From Hydrogenophaga sp. (GTDB lineage Bacteria > Pseudomonadota > Gammaproteobacteria > Burkholderiales > Burkholderiaceae_C), in the NCBI RefSeq assembly GCF_030651625.1, contig NZ_JAUSCF010000006.1, positions 248,001 through 312,000 of the forward strand: 64,000 bases of DNA, written 5' to 3'. Position 1 is the first letter of the stretch. The number at the start of each line of letters is the position of its first letter. The position numbers and the translations under genes were made by a program. Below the pieces are notes generated by a model that saw only the letters and a list, made by a program, of their open reading frames with translations, did not search any database and was not told the origin of the DNA. Below, piece by piece: positions 20,947 to 31,316 of this stretch.

Positions 20947-21830
20947 ACAGCCCCAGCAAGCACGGCCTGGCGGCCGGAGACGCAGGTCGACCGGAGAACC
21001 CGGACTGGACCATCGACCAGGGCTGGGAGCAATACACCGCTGAAGATCACGCGACCTGGAAGACGCTGTTCGAGCGCCAGACGGAGCTGCTGCCCGGCCG
21101 TGCCTGCGACGAATTCGTGCAGGGCATGGAAGACCTGCCCATCGGACCAGACGAAATTCCCGATTTCCGCTGTCTCAACGAGGTGCTGATGCAGCGCAAT
21201 GGATGGCAGATCGTGGCGGTGCCCGGCTTGGTGCCGGATGAAGTGTTCTTTGATCACCTGGCGCACCGGCGTTTTCCTTCAGGCAATTTCATTCGCAAGC
21301 CGCACGAGCTTGACTACCTGGAAGAGCCCGACGTGTTCCACGACGTGTTCGGTCACGTGCCCATGCTCATGAACCCGGCCATTGCCGATTTCATTCAGGC
21401 CTATGGCCAGGGCGGGCTGCGCGCGCAGCAACTCGGGTATCTGCCCCAGCTGGCGAGGGTGTACTGGTACACAGTGGAGTTTGGCCTGCTGCAGCAGGGC
21501 GACGGCCTTCGGCTCTATGGCGCGGGCATCGCGTCGTCGTTCACCGAATCCCAGTTTTGTCTGGAGAGTGCCTCACCCAACCGCATCCGCTTCGACCTTG
21601 AGCGGGTGATGCGCACGCACTACCGCATCGACGACTTTCAGGAGAGCTACTTCGTCATCCGCGATCTGAATGAACTGCTGGAATTCACGCAGATCGACTT
21701 CGCGCCGCTCTACCAGCGCGCGGCCCTTGGACCGGAACATCAGCCCGGCGACGTATTGCCAGTGGATCGCGTGTTTGCGCGCGGCCATGGCAGCTATCAC
21801 CGTCTGAAGCGGGCCAGCGCTGTGGCTTGA
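20943..21830 (+). CDS. phhA: Phenylalanine 4-monooxygenase
   Basis: [55 protein letters not shown]. Confidence 0.96.
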   Translation: MNSPSKHGLAAGDAGRPENPDWTIDQGWEQYTAEDHATWKTLFERQTELLPGRACDEFVQGMEDLPIGPDEIPDFRCLNEVLMQRNGWQIVAVPGLVPDEVFFDHLAHRRFPSGNFIRKPHELDYLEEPDVFHDVFGHVPMLMNPAIADFIQAYGQGGLRAQQLGYLPQLARVYWYTVEFGLLQQGDGLRLYGAGIASSFTESQFCLESASPNRIRFDLERVMRTHYRIDDFQESYFVIRDLNELLEFTQIDFAPLYQRAALGPEHQPGDVLPVDRVFARGHGSYHRLKRASAVA

Positions 21831-21834
21831 GTGA

Positions 21835-23022
21835 TCACCTGCTCGCGTGCTGCGCAGGCTGCGGCGTGCTTCGCAGGTCTGGCTGGACCTGCTGGGCGGT
21901 CTGAAGGATTTGTGCCAGGATGTCAGGTACTTCAAAGAGCGCGCGATTGCGCATGCGCCGCACGCTGCGCTGCCAACGGGCCAGTTCGCTCAGCAGGGTG
22001 TCCACCGCCACGTCCACGCGACGAAAGCTGCGCAGCACAACGCCGAGTTCGTTTTCTCGAATCCATTGCGCGTTGTATCGCTCTTGCGGCATGGTCAGCG
22101 CGTTGTCGACCACGATCACCGGCAGCCCCTGCTGCACCGCTTCGCTCAGGCTGCCAGGTCCGGGTTTGCCGATGAAAAAATCGGCCAGTTGCATGTAGCG
22201 CGGGATGTCGGTTGTGAATCCCACCACCACGCGCGGTGCGCTGCCGGCCAAGACTTTCAGGCGCCGGGCCAGCGCCTGGTTGTGGCCGCAAACCAGAATC
22301 AGCTGCGTGCTGTCTGCAAGCCGGCGCGCAATGCCCAGCATCGCCTTGGAGCCGTGACCGCCAAACAGCACGAGCCCTGTGGGCCGGGATGGATCCAGAC
22401 CCAGGCGGCGCTGCTCGCTGGCGCGGTCCAGTGCCAGGGGTTCGTAGAACGCTGGGCGGATGATCATGCCGCTGGTGGCGTGCAGGCGCGATTCGTCATG
22501 GTCCATGCTGCGGGCCTGTTCCAGCGCACGCGGCGTACCGCACACGAAGTGTTGGGGCTGGCGCCGTTCGATCCAGAAGTTCGGTGGCACGTCGGCCAGA
22601 TCGGTGAGCACCGTCACATAAGGTACGCCGGGCAGGACCGAGGCCAGGCTTTCGAACATGGCCTTGTTGAAATTGGGTACGAGTGAAACCACGAGGTCGG
22701 GCTCGGTACGAAGCCAGTGTTGCTGCAGTCGGCGCACCAACGCCGGGTGGGCCAGCCGGATCAGGCCCTGCAGCAGCCTGAGCTCCTGCGCCATACCGAT
22801 GGTCCAGCCGCGTGCGAGGCGCTGGTTGTACCAGTCCTCGGGGGCGTTGCCCGTGAGCCTTCGGAACTTGTCCTTGGGGTCCAGCACTTCGAACAGATTG
22901 ACAAGTCGCACGGCCCATGGCCAACCCTGACTCTGCAGGACCGCTTGCAAAGCCAATGCCGATGCACGGTGACCGCCACCGGCGTTGAAGTAAACCAGAT
23001 CGACCGTCTTGGTATGGACCAC
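21835..23022 (-). CDS. MGDG synthase-like / GT28-type glycosyltransferase
   Basis: VDLVYFNAGGGHRASALALQAVL N-terminus and LADFFIGKPGPGSLSEAVQQGLPVIV C-terminal donor site; GTG start at 23022 preceded by GGAGG. Confidence 0.75.
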   Translation of the reverse strand: MVHTKTVDLVYFNAGGGHRASALALQAVLQSQGWPWAVRLVNLFEVLDPKDKFRRLTGNAPEDWYNQRLARGWTIGMAQELRLLQGLIRLAHPALVRRLQQHWLRTEPDLVVSLVPNFNKAMFESLASVLPGVPYVTVLTDLADVPPNFWIERRQPQHFVCGTPRALEQARSMDHDESRLHATSGMIIRPAFYEPLALDRASEQRRLGLDPSRPTGLVLFGGHGSKAMLGIARRLADSTQLILVCGHNQALARRLKVLAGSAPRVVVGFTTDIPRYMQLADFFIGKPGPGSLSEAVQQGLPVIVVDNALTMPQERYNAQWIRENELGVVLRSFRRVDVAVDTLLSELARWQRSVRRMRNRALFEVPDILAQILQTAQQVQPDLRSTPQPAQHASR

Positions 23023-23387
23023 GGGTCGAACCTCCAGGAAAGTGTGCCCAACGGGGATGGATGGGCACCACGATGCTGCCCTATCCACCTGAACCCGCTC
23101 ATTGAAACGTACCTGTGTGACAAGTCGGTGGCAGAGGGATGTGGCCCGCTGACATCTTCCATTGAGAGGGGTGGTGCCAGACCTGGGAAAATTTCAGGCG
23201 CGGTGTGGCGGCTGGTGAGAACGGCAATAAAGCACGATTCCGATGCCACTTTCTACCCTTTAGACCAGATGCAGAATGCCGAAAATTGCGTTGTGCCTTG
23301 ACTGAGCGACTGAAGGCACATGAGGCCTGTTGCAAGGGGTGCGGGCTTCCGTGATTCAAGGGTGGCCGCTCAGAACAGGGGATCGAC

Positions 23388-23600
23388 ATGACCTCACAGA
23401 TGCGCGTCAGCGAACACCATTTGCTCTTTGCATCGCTGTTCCATCCCGGCCGTGGTATTTCTGTTCCGTGCGACGCGCACGGCGAAGTGCACATGGACGA
23501 GCTTTCCGAGCGATTGAAGAATGCCTACCTGGGTGCCCGTGCTCTCGTCGGCCGGGAGTACGCGTTGCCGATCGTGGAGCCGATGCCCTCCATGCACTGA
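23388..23600 (+). CDS. Conserved-looking small hypothetical protein (70 aa)
   Basis: ORF MTSQMRVSEHHLLFASLFHPGRGISVPCDAHGEVHMDELSERLKNAYLGARALVGREYALPIVEPMPSMH; non-mirror amino-acid composition. Confidence 0.55.
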   Translation: MTSQMRVSEHHLLFASLFHPGRGISVPCDAHGEVHMDELSERLKNAYLGARALVGREYALPIVEPMPSMH

Positions 23601-23637
23601 AGCTGGTTGGTGCGCGCCGACCTGCCCGTCGGTGCTG

Positions 23638-25041
23638 TTAAAGGCCGATTCCAGGTGCAATCAAACCCATGGCTTCAAAGGTGGCGATGGACTGCCGTGC
23701 GCCGTCGGCCTGCGCCACCAGCAGGCGGCGGCGGGTGTCCAGTTCGCTGCGCTGAGCGTCGATCACATCCAGAAACCCCGAGAGACCGTTGTCGTACAGC
23801 ACGCGTGCCTGGGTCACGGCGGCACTGGCGGCAGTGAGGCCCTGATCAAGGGCCAGGGCGCGCCGACGAGCACCACTGGCGCCCACCAATGCCGCCTCGG
23901 TCTGTTGCAGAGCCTGCAGCAAGGTCTGGCGGTACACCTCCACCGACTCGCGCAGCACCGATTCGGCCACTTCCACGCCGGCGCGGCGCTGGCCGCCATC
24001 GAAAAGCGTGGCGTCCAGTACGGCGGCGATGCTGGCGGTGACGATGTTCAAAGCGCCACCGCTGAGCGCACTGGAGGTGAGCGTGATCGAACCCGGCAGG
24101 CGCAGGCGTGGATACAGGTCGGACTTTGCCACGCCCAGATCGGCCGCTGCAACGGTCAGGGCGTTTTCGGCGGCGCGCAGGTCCGGGCGCAGGCGCAACA
24201 GATCCAGTGGGCGTACCACGGCTTGGGCGCCAGACACCGATGGCAGGCGTGGTGCATCGCCACCATCCAGCGAACCCGGTCGCTCGCCCGCCAGCACCTG
24301 CAGGGCCGCGCCGGCCTGGTTCACACGAACCACCGCATCGGCGGATTCAGCGGTCAAGGACGCGGCTTCGGCTTCGGCGCGATTCAGGTCGAGTTGGGGT
24401 GACAGGCCCGCATCCACCCGCACCCGCACCAGGCGCAAAACCTCGGCCTGCAGGTCCAATGCATCGGTCAGCAGGCGTTCGTCATGCAGGGCCTCGCGCC
24501 ACGCCACGTAGGCGCGCGCGGTGAGCGCGGCGGTGGACAGACGTGCCACCTGAACAAGGTCATCGCTGCGCAAGACGGTCGCAGCAGCCGAGCGTTCGGC
24601 CTGACGCAGGCCGCCCCAAAGGTCAGCGTCCCATTCCAGACCGATGGCTGCTGAGGGAGCCACAGCGCGGGTGTCGGCGTTGCGGCGGGTACGGCCTTGC
24701 AGCGTCAGTTCGCCGCCGATCTGAGGGTTGCGCTGACCGCTGGCGCCGCGCAAAAGGGCGCGCGCCTGCACCGCCCTTTCGCGGGCGATGGCGATGTCTG
24801 GGCTGTGTTCCAGGGCGCGTTCCACCCACTGGGCCATGACAGGATCGTCAAAGCGATGCCACCAGCGCAGGTCGACCTCCTGGGCATCGGGGGCGTCCAG
24901 CGCTGCGCCTTCGAAGCGGGTGACGGCTTCCAGGCCCAGGGTGGGCGCTTCGGGTGCGGGTGGAGCGCTGGCGCAGGCTGCCAATCCGGCGCACAGCGAC
25001 AGGAAGACCAGGCGCGCATGCGCAGGCATGCGGGGGTTCAT
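23638..25041 (-). CDS. Efflux transporter outer membrane factor (NodT/OprM-like lipoprotein)
   Basis: LSLCAGLAACAS lipobox, DLRWWHRFDDPVMAQWVERAL, RPDLRAAENAL..YPRLRLPGS motifs. Confidence 0.92.
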   Translation of the reverse strand: MNPRMPAHARLVFLSLCAGLAACASAPPAPEAPTLGLEAVTRFEGAALDAPDAQEVDLRWWHRFDDPVMAQWVERALEHSPDIAIARERAVQARALLRGASGQRNPQIGGELTLQGRTRRNADTRAVAPSAAIGLEWDADLWGGLRQAERSAAATVLRSDDLVQVARLSTAALTARAYVAWREALHDERLLTDALDLQAEVLRLVRVRVDAGLSPQLDLNRAEAEAASLTAESADAVVRVNQAGAALQVLAGERPGSLDGGDAPRLPSVSGAQAVVRPLDLLRLRPDLRAAENALTVAAADLGVAKSDLYPRLRLPGSITLTSSALSGGALNIVTASIAAVLDATLFDGGQRRAGVEVAESVLRESVEVYRQTLLQALQQTEAALVGASGARRRALALDQGLTAASAAVTQARVLYDNGLSGFLDVIDAQRSELDTRRRLLVAQADGARQSIATFEAMGLIAPGIGL

Positions 25042-28000
25042 ACGGGTTCGCTCTGTTCGTTGACGGCGGCTTGCTTCATCTCGCGGTCCAGTTGTTCGGC
25101 CTGGTTGGCGCGGGGCCTGGAGAAGCGGGCGATGCCCAGGTAGACCACGGGCGTGAGGAAAAGCGTGAACAGCGCCGCCAGCGACAGGCCGCCAAAGATC
25201 ACCCAGCCGATGGACGCTCGCGATTCCGCCCCGGGGCCACTGCCCAGCACCAGCGGCAGTGCGCCCAGCACCGTGGACGCCATGGTCATCATGATCGGGC
25301 GAAGGCGCGTGGCGGCTGCCTCCTGCGCGGCTTCCAGGACGCTGCGCCCGGCGTCGCGCAACTGGTCGGCAAATTCCACCATCAGGATGCTGTTTTTCGC
25401 CATCACACCCACGAGCAGCAACAGGCCGATCTGGCTGTAAATGTTGAGGGAGGTGCCGCTGAGCGCCATGGCGAACACGGCGGCGGCAAGACCGAACGGC
25501 ACGCTGATGAGCACCACCGCCGCGCTGGTCACGCTCTCGAACTGCGCCACCAGCACCAGGAACACCACCAGCAGCGCAATGGCGAAGGTGATGGCGACGT
25601 CGCGCCCCGTCTGTTCGAGTGTGGCGGCGTCGCCGCGAAACAGCAGGCCCATGCCATCGGGCAGTTCGGCTGCCGCGAGTTCGCGCAGATCGTTGACAGC
25701 TTGCTGCAGCGAGACGTCGTCGGTAGCGATGGCGCTCAGCTGCACCGCCCGGCGCTGACCCAGGCGCTCCAGCTCGGAAGGAATGGCGGTTTCTTCAAAG
25801 CGCACGAACTGCGACAGCGGCACCAGCCGGTCGCCGTCCGGCCCGCTCGCGCGCACGCTGTAGGCCAGCAGGTCTTGCGGGTCGGTGGCGCCGCGTGCGG
25901 TGGACTGCAGGATCACCGGCACATTGCGGTCGTCGACCGTGAGGTCGGTCACTTCCGTGCCGTCCACCAGCGCGCGCAGCACGGTGTCGAGTCCATCCAC
26001 CGGAACGCCCAGCGCCGTGGCACGTTCGCGATCGATCTGCAACGTGAGCTGGGGTTGCGAGGCGCTGTAGTTGACGCGCACGTCGCGCAGGCCGGGCAGC
26101 CGGTCTTCAATGGCCGCAGCAAACGCGTAAGCGGCTTCGGCGATGCGGGTGTAGTCGTCGCCAGTCACTGCCATCTGGACGCTGCCGTCGCCGCCGCCCA
26201 CCCCCAGGCTGTTGCCCCCGCGGATGCGCACACGTGCACCGGGCAGGTCGTCGAGCTGTGCCTGAACGCGGGCGGTCAGTTCGGCCTGCGAGACGTTTCG
26301 ATCTGCCCAGTCTGTCAGCGGCGCGGTGATCTCGGCACGGTTGAAATCCCAGCGCCCGGTGATGGTGAAGATATTGGTCACCAGGCCTTCGTCTTTCAGC
26401 GGCGTCACGGCCGCCAGCGCGGTTTCCAGCTGGCGATCGCTGTAAGCCAGGCCCACGCCATCGGGTCCGTCAAGCCGGATCGAGAGCACCCCGCGGTCTT
26501 CGGTAGGGGTGAGTTCCTGGTTGAGCTGGGTGTACGTGAACACGGCCCCACCTGCGAGCAAGACACACAGTCCCAGCACCCACCAGCCGCGCCGCAGCGC
26601 ATGCGACAGCCAGCGGCCATAGGTGTCAATGCCACGTTGGCCCCAGCCGGAGAGGCGGCGCCAGAGTGGCCCGGGCGGCGCGGCCTCTGGCAGGCGCGAG
26701 GCGATCATGGGACCCAGCGACAGCGCCACGAACGAGGAGATCGCCACCGCAATCGCCATCACAAAACCAAACTCGGCAAACAGCCGGCCCGCCGCCGAGG
26801 GCAGAAAGGAAATGGGAACGAACACCGACACCAGCGTGGCGGTGGTGGCCACGATGGCAAAGAACACCTCGCGCGTGCCCAGCACGGCGGCCGCGCGCGG
26901 CTGCCGGCCCTGGCCACGCCGACGCTGGATGTTCTCCAGCACCACGATGGCGTCGTCGACCACCAGTCCGGTGGCGAGCAGCATCGCCAGCAGGGTCAAC
27001 AGGTTGATCGAATAGCCGAGCAGCCAGATGGCAGCCAGCGTACCAATGAGTGCCACAGGGATGGCCACCACAGGAACCAGCGTGGCCCGCCACTGGCCCA
27101 GAAAGGCACCCACCACGGCCACCACGATCAGCACCGCGAGCATGAGGCTGAACAGCACTTCCCGAATGGCTCCGCTGATGAAGACGGCGTCGTCCGACAC
27201 CACCGTGATCTGCAGGTCGCCACCGCTGCGGTTGATGCGCTCCACCACTGCTCGCACGCCGTCGGAAATGGCCACGCTGTTCGATTGCGCCTGACGCACC
27301 ACGCCCAGGCTGATGACCGACTCGCCGTTGAGGCGAACATAGGAGTTGGCATCGGCCGGGCCGTAGAACACGTCGGCCACGTCGGCCAGGGCCAGTCCGG
27401 CGCGCAGGCGCAGCGCCCGAAGCTGCTCCGGCGTGGTCACCGAGGCGTTGGCGCGCACCAGCACTTCCTGGTTGGGTGACTCCAGGCTTCCTGCCGGCAC
27501 ATCGACCCGTGCCGTGCGAAGCAGGTCGGCGATGTCGTCGACCGAAACATTGAAGGCAGCGAGGCGAATGGGGTCGATGCGCACCCGCATGACGCGCTGG
27601 CGCGTGCCGAACAGGGTGATGTCGGCCACGCCCTCCACCGAGATCAGTTCGGGTTCGATCTGCTCCTCGACCCGACGCGAGAGTTCGTCAACCGCCAGCG
27701 TTGAGCTGGTGACCGCGAGCTGCATCACCGGGTCGGCGTCGGCGTCGGCCTTGACCACGGTCAGGTTTACAACGCCGGTGGGCAGGTTGCGTTCCACACG
27801 TGCCACCGCGTCACGCACATCGTTGGCTGCCGTCACCAGGTCGACACCCGGATTGAACTCGATGATCACCCTCAGGTTGCCTTCCTCGCTGACGGAGCGC
27901 ACCAGGAACACGCCGGGCACACGGGAGGCTGCGGCTTCGAGCAGACGGGTCACTTCCGCATCGAGGGTCTCGGGCGCTGCGCCGGGGTAATCGGCCCGCA

Positions 28001-28157
28001 CGGCCACAATGGGGCGATCGATGTTGGGCAGCTCTCGCACCTCCACACCCATCCACGCGCTGATGCCTGCGATCACGATCAGCAGGTTGATCACGATCAC
28101 CAGCCAGGGCCGGCGGATGGCCAGAGCGGGCAGGTCGCCTGCGCGGTCGTGGTTCAT
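25038..28157 (-). CDS. RND efflux transporter permease (HAE1-like)
   Basis: 1039 aa; PNIDRPIVAVRADYPGAAPETLDAEVTRLLEAAASRVPGV, two 6-TM blocks, VGVMAKNSILMVEFADQLRDAG. Confidence 0.95.
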   Translation of the reverse strand: MNHDRAGDLPALAIRRPWLVIVINLLIVIAGISAWMGVEVRELPNIDRPIVAVRADYPGAAPETLDAEVTRLLEAAASRVPGVFLVRSVSEEGNLRVIIEFNPGVDLVTAANDVRDAVARVERNLPTGVVNLTVVKADADADPVMQLAVTSSTLAVDELSRRVEEQIEPELISVEGVADITLFGTRQRVMRVRIDPIRLAAFNVSVDDIADLLRTARVDVPAGSLESPNQEVLVRANASVTTPEQLRALRLRAGLALADVADVFYGPADANSYVRLNGESVISLGVVRQAQSNSVAISDGVRAVVERINRSGGDLQITVVSDDAVFISGAIREVLFSLMLAVLIVVAVVGAFLGQWRATLVPVVAIPVALIGTLAAIWLLGYSINLLTLLAMLLATGLVVDDAIVVLENIQRRRGQGRQPRAAAVLGTREVFFAIVATTATLVSVFVPISFLPSAAGRLFAEFGFVMAIAVAISSFVALSLGPMIASRLPEAAPPGPLWRRLSGWGQRGIDTYGRWLSHALRRGWWVLGLCVLLAGGAVFTYTQLNQELTPTEDRGVLSIRLDGPDGVGLAYSDRQLETALAAVTPLKDEGLVTNIFTITGRWDFNRAEITAPLTDWADRNVSQAELTARVQAQLDDLPGARVRIRGGNSLGVGGGDGSVQMAVTGDDYTRIAEAAYAFAAAIEDRLPGLRDVRVNYSASQPQLTLQIDRERATALGVPVDGLDTVLRALVDGTEVTDLTVDDRNVPVILQSTARGATDPQDLLAYSVRASGPDGDRLVPLSQFVRFEETAIPSELERLGQRRAVQLSAIATDDVSLQQAVNDLRELAAAELPDGMGLLFRGDAATLEQTGRDVAITFAIALLVVFLVLVAQFESVTSAAVVLISVPFGLAAAVFAMALSGTSLNIYSQIGLLLLVGVMAKNSILMVEFADQLRDAGRSVLEAAQEAAATRLRPIMMTMASTVLGALPLVLGSGPGAESRASIGWVIFGGLSLAALFTLFLTPVVYLGIARFSRPRANQAEQLDREMKQAAVNEQSEPV

Positions 28158-28170
28158 GCAGGCATGGCTT

Positions 28171-29298
28171 TCAAGAACCGTTGCCGATCACCCGCACGGG
28201 CCGGTTTGCGCGCAGGCGTTGCACACCTTCTATCACCACGGTTTCCCCCACCTTCAGTTCGCTGTCGATCAACACGCGCCCGGCGATGCGGCGCACCGGG
28301 CGCGCCATGACCTGTACCGAGTTGCCATCGCGAACCGCCCAGACGAAGGAGCCGTCGCGGCCCCATTGCAAAGCCAGTTCCGGCACGCTCACATGGGTCT
28401 GGCCAGACAGCTGCAACTGCACCTGAAACGACATGCCCGAGCGCAATACGTCGTCGCTGTTGGGCAGTGTGGCCCTCACCCGCACGTTGCGCGTGACCGG
28501 GTCGACACGGCTGTCCACCTCGGTGATTTCGCCCTCAAAGGTCCGGGCAGGGTAGGCCGGGTTGATGGCGCTCAGAGGCTGCCTGGCCGCCACGCGCGAT
28601 AGGTAAGCCTCGGGCACTTCAAAGTCCAGTCGCAAGGCGCGACGGTCGTCGAGCGTGACCAAGGCCGTGTCGGTGGTGACCCGGTCGCCCACCTCCACAT
28701 TGGCCAGCCCCATCACACCATCGAACGGCGCACGCACCACACGGTCCGCCACGGCCTCAAGCGCCTGCTCACGCTCGATCTGGGCCGCACGCAAGGTGGC
28801 GCGGGCCTCGTCCACCACGCTCTCGGGTACGGCGCCGGTGCCGCGCGTGCCCTCATAGCGCCGCGCCAGTGCCTGCGCAGCATCTACCCGTGCCGCCGCC
28901 AGATCGGCCGCCAGCTTTTGGCTGCGGTCTGTCAGGCGGAACAGCACGTGGCCCGCTTTCACATTCTGGCCGGTTCGAAAGTTCACCTGAGCCACTTCGC
29001 CAGCCACAGCCGGGTAGAGTGTGACCGATTGCCGTGCCACCCCGCTGCCGATGACATTGAGTGCGACGTTGTCGCTGCCTTCGGTGCTCATGGCCACAAT
29101 CACCGGCGGCGCGCTGGGTGGGGTTCCAGGGGCCTGGGCCTGGGACGGCAGCGTCCATGCGAGGACAAGTCCCAATGCAGCGGCCAGTGTGATGGTGGAG
29201 GGAAGACGAAGCAAGTTGGTGCAGAAAAAAACAAGAGGCCGCTGTTGCGGCCCGGGAAGCCAGTCGGAGCGCACCCGGCTGGGCGCGCCACCTGGCAA
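28171..29298 (-). CDS. RND efflux periplasmic adaptor subunit (membrane fusion protein)
   Basis: VYPAVAGEVAQVNFRTGQNVKAGHVLFRLTDRSQKLAADLAAARVDAAQA..VRAPFDGVMGLANVEVGDRV; true start may be downstream of 29298. Confidence 0.9.
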   Translation of the reverse strand: MPGGAPSRVRSDWLPGPQQRPLVFFCTNLLRLPSTITLAAALGLVLAWTLPSQAQAPGTPPSAPPVIVAMSTEGSDNVALNVIGSGVARQSVTLYPAVAGEVAQVNFRTGQNVKAGHVLFRLTDRSQKLAADLAAARVDAAQALARRYEGTRGTGAVPESVVDEARATLRAAQIEREQALEAVADRVVRAPFDGVMGLANVEVGDRVTTDTALVTLDDRRALRLDFEVPEAYLSRVAARQPLSAINPAYPARTFEGEITEVDSRVDPVTRNVRVRATLPNSDDVLRSGMSFQVQLQLSGQTHVSVPELALQWGRDGSFVWAVRDGNSVQVMARPVRRIAGRVLIDSELKVGETVVIEGVQRLRANRPVRVIGNGS

Positions 29299-29361
29299 GT
29301 GGCTCGAAGATGGACGCCTGTGCCGGGTCAGAGTTCCCGAGCCGATCCTGGGTGCGGTGGT

Positions 29362-30177
29362 TCAGGCCACTGGCACGGTGTAGTTCAGCGTCATGCGCCC
29401 GCCATCCACGGTGACGATTTCCCCGGTGACATAGCTGGCGGCGTCGCTGGCCAGCCAGGCCACCACATCGGCAATTTCACCGGGCTCCCCCAGCCGCCGC
29501 AGGGGCGTGCGGCTCAGAATCTTGTGCCTCGCTTCTTCGCTGGTGAGCACGGCCCTGGCGGCCAGCTCGGTGGCGATGGTGCCCGGCGCCACCGCGTTGA
29601 CACGGATGCCCTTGTCGGCCAGCGCGAGCGCCATCACGCGCGTGAGCTGGTTGATGCCGCCCTTGCTCACGTTGTAGCTGGCGATATTGGGAATGGCGAG
29701 CACGCCATTGACCGAACTCATGTTGACAATGCTGCCACCCCCCTGGGCGGCCATGACGCGGGCCACCGCCTGACCCATGAGGAACGAGCCTTTGAGGTTG
29801 ACACGCAGCACATCGTCAAAGTCATCTTCCGTCACTTCCAGAAAATCGGCTGCCTTGAAGATGCCGGCGTTGTTGACCAGCACATCGATGCGGCCATGGC
29901 GTTGCAGCGTGGCGGCCACCAGGTCGTCCACGTCGATCTTGTCGCCGACGTCGCAACGCCGATAGGTGGCACCCAGTTCAATGCCCAGTGCGTGTCCCGG
30001 TGCATTGGCCACATCGGCGATGACCACTCTCGCGCCCTCCCGGGCAAAGCGCCGGGCGCAGGCCTCGCCAATGCCTTGCGCACCGCCTGTGACGATCACG
30101 ACGCGGTCCTGATGACCGAAATGCACCGAATGGGCGGTGCGTGAAGGAGATGTTGGTGAAGTCGCGGGGGTGTTCAT
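29362..30177 (-). CDS. SDR family NAD(P)-dependent oxidoreductase
   Basis: VVIVTGGAQGIGEACARRFAREGARVVIADV, NNAGI, SYNVSKGGINQLTRVMA. Confidence 0.93.
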   Translation of the reverse strand: MNTPATSPTSPSRTAHSVHFGHQDRVVIVTGGAQGIGEACARRFAREGARVVIADVANAPGHALGIELGATYRRCDVGDKIDVDDLVAATLQRHGRIDVLVNNAGIFKAADFLEVTEDDFDDVLRVNLKGSFLMGQAVARVMAAQGGGSIVNMSSVNGVLAIPNIASYNVSKGGINQLTRVMALALADKGIRVNAVAPGTIATELAARAVLTSEEARHKILSRTPLRRLGEPGEIADVVAWLASDAASYVTGEIVTVDGGRMTLNYTVPVA

Positions 30178-30320
30178 TCGCCGATGGTACCGGCTCTCTG
30201 TGCATGCAAAGTGGCACCGCGATTTGGCACGGCGCCAAGGGGACTGCTTCCGTTTGCGTCTGGCTGTTTTGCACCAACCCCTCTGCCTTCGCGCAGCCAA
30301 AGCGGCAGAAGCGCAGGGTT

Positions 30321-31316
30321 TTACAGCAGATTCACCACCGAATCGTGGCCGGCCTGGCGGGCCAGGTCCGCTGCGGTGAGACCCTTCTGATCTGTGCGGG
30401 CGGTGTCGGCGCCGGCGTCGAGCAACAGCCGCACCAGCGCCAGGTCACCACGCGCGGCCGCTGTCATGAGCGCTGTGCGACCGTTCACATCCGCCGTGTT
30501 GAGATCGTCGCCCCGGCCGATGGCCTCGCGTGCACTTGCCAGGTCACCCACCTGCGCGGCGCGCAGCAGCGCTGGCAAGGAAAGCGATTCAGGCGCCCTC
30601 TGCAGCGCAGGTCTGGATGCTTCGCCAGATGCTGCTGGAACGGGTGCCTGAATGGCCACAGGCGGTGCCGCGGCACGAGAGTGTGCAGCGGCAGATTCTG
30701 GAGGCGACAAGTCGGCGCCGGGCTCGGAAGCGCGGCGATCCGGTTGCGGCGCAGGGGCTTCCTTCGGCGGTGGCGCGGCAGAACTGGCTTGGGGGGGCAA
30801 TTCGCATGCAGACTCTGGCTTCAGCCGAGTGGCTGGGGCTGGGCGCCTTTGTGGCGATTCGGCTCTGGACTCGGCCGCTGGCGCCTGCAGAACTGGAGGT
30901 GCTTCGACAGTTGCTGGCTCGGTGGCGATGTCTGCGGGTGCTGGCGCAGGCGATGGTGCGGATGATCGGGAGGCACTGGGCGTCGAAGCCGAGGGGGGCG
31001 AGCCAAAAGCGACCTCGCGTTCTTCTGGTGTTCCTTGGTCAAACTGCATCACGAGCAGACCCACCAGACCGAGTGCCGCCAGGGTGCCCAGGGCGCGCAG
31101 GGTCCAGGTCCGGTCGTTGGCTGCGGAAGTCGGTGGCGGCTTGAATGGGGCGTCGGAGGTGGCCTTTGTCGCTTGCGCACGGGCTTGGGCCAGCACGGCT
31201 TCGCGCAAGCCCGTTGCGGGGCGCCCATCGTCCAGCGCATTGGCTTCCCGGTAGCGTTGCAGCAAGGGGTCCGATGCGGCGTCGGTGGTGTTCGGATCGT
31301 CCTGGGATGGGGTCAT
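30321..31316 (-). CDS. Single-pass membrane protein with C-terminal ankyrin repeats; candidate regulator of the adjacent ECF sigma factor
   Basis: Start at 31316 overlaps sigma stop by 4 nt; TM WTLRALGTLAALGLVGLLVMQF; Pro/Ala-rich linker; LLRAAQVGDLASAREAIGRGDDLNTADVNGRTALMTAAARGDLALVRLLLDAGADTARTDQKGLTAADLARQAGH. Confidence 0.82.
   Translation of the reverse strand: MTPSQDDPNTTDAASDPLLQRYREANALDDGRPATGLREAVLAQARAQATKATSDAPFKPPPTSAANDRTWTLRALGTLAALGLVGLLVMQFDQGTPEEREVAFGSPPSASTPSASRSSAPSPAPAPADIATEPATVEAPPVLQAPAAESRAESPQRRPAPATRLKPESACELPPQASSAAPPPKEAPAPQPDRRASEPGADLSPPESAAAHSRAAAPPVAIQAPVPAASGEASRPALQRAPESLSLPALLRAAQVGDLASAREAIGRGDDLNTADVNGRTALMTAAARGDLALVRLLLDAGADTARTDQKGLTAADLARQAGHDSVVNLL

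Noticed and set aside
24954-27479. 841-aa plus-strand ORF opposite the efflux genes
   Set aside because: Lies antisense to strongly supported OMF and RND permease genes; Arg/His/Gln/Gly-rich mirror composition typical of stop-free antisense frames in GC-rich DNA.
29021-29383. 120-aa plus-strand ORF over adaptor 5' end
   Set aside because: Overlaps adaptor signal region antisense; no RBS or family signal.
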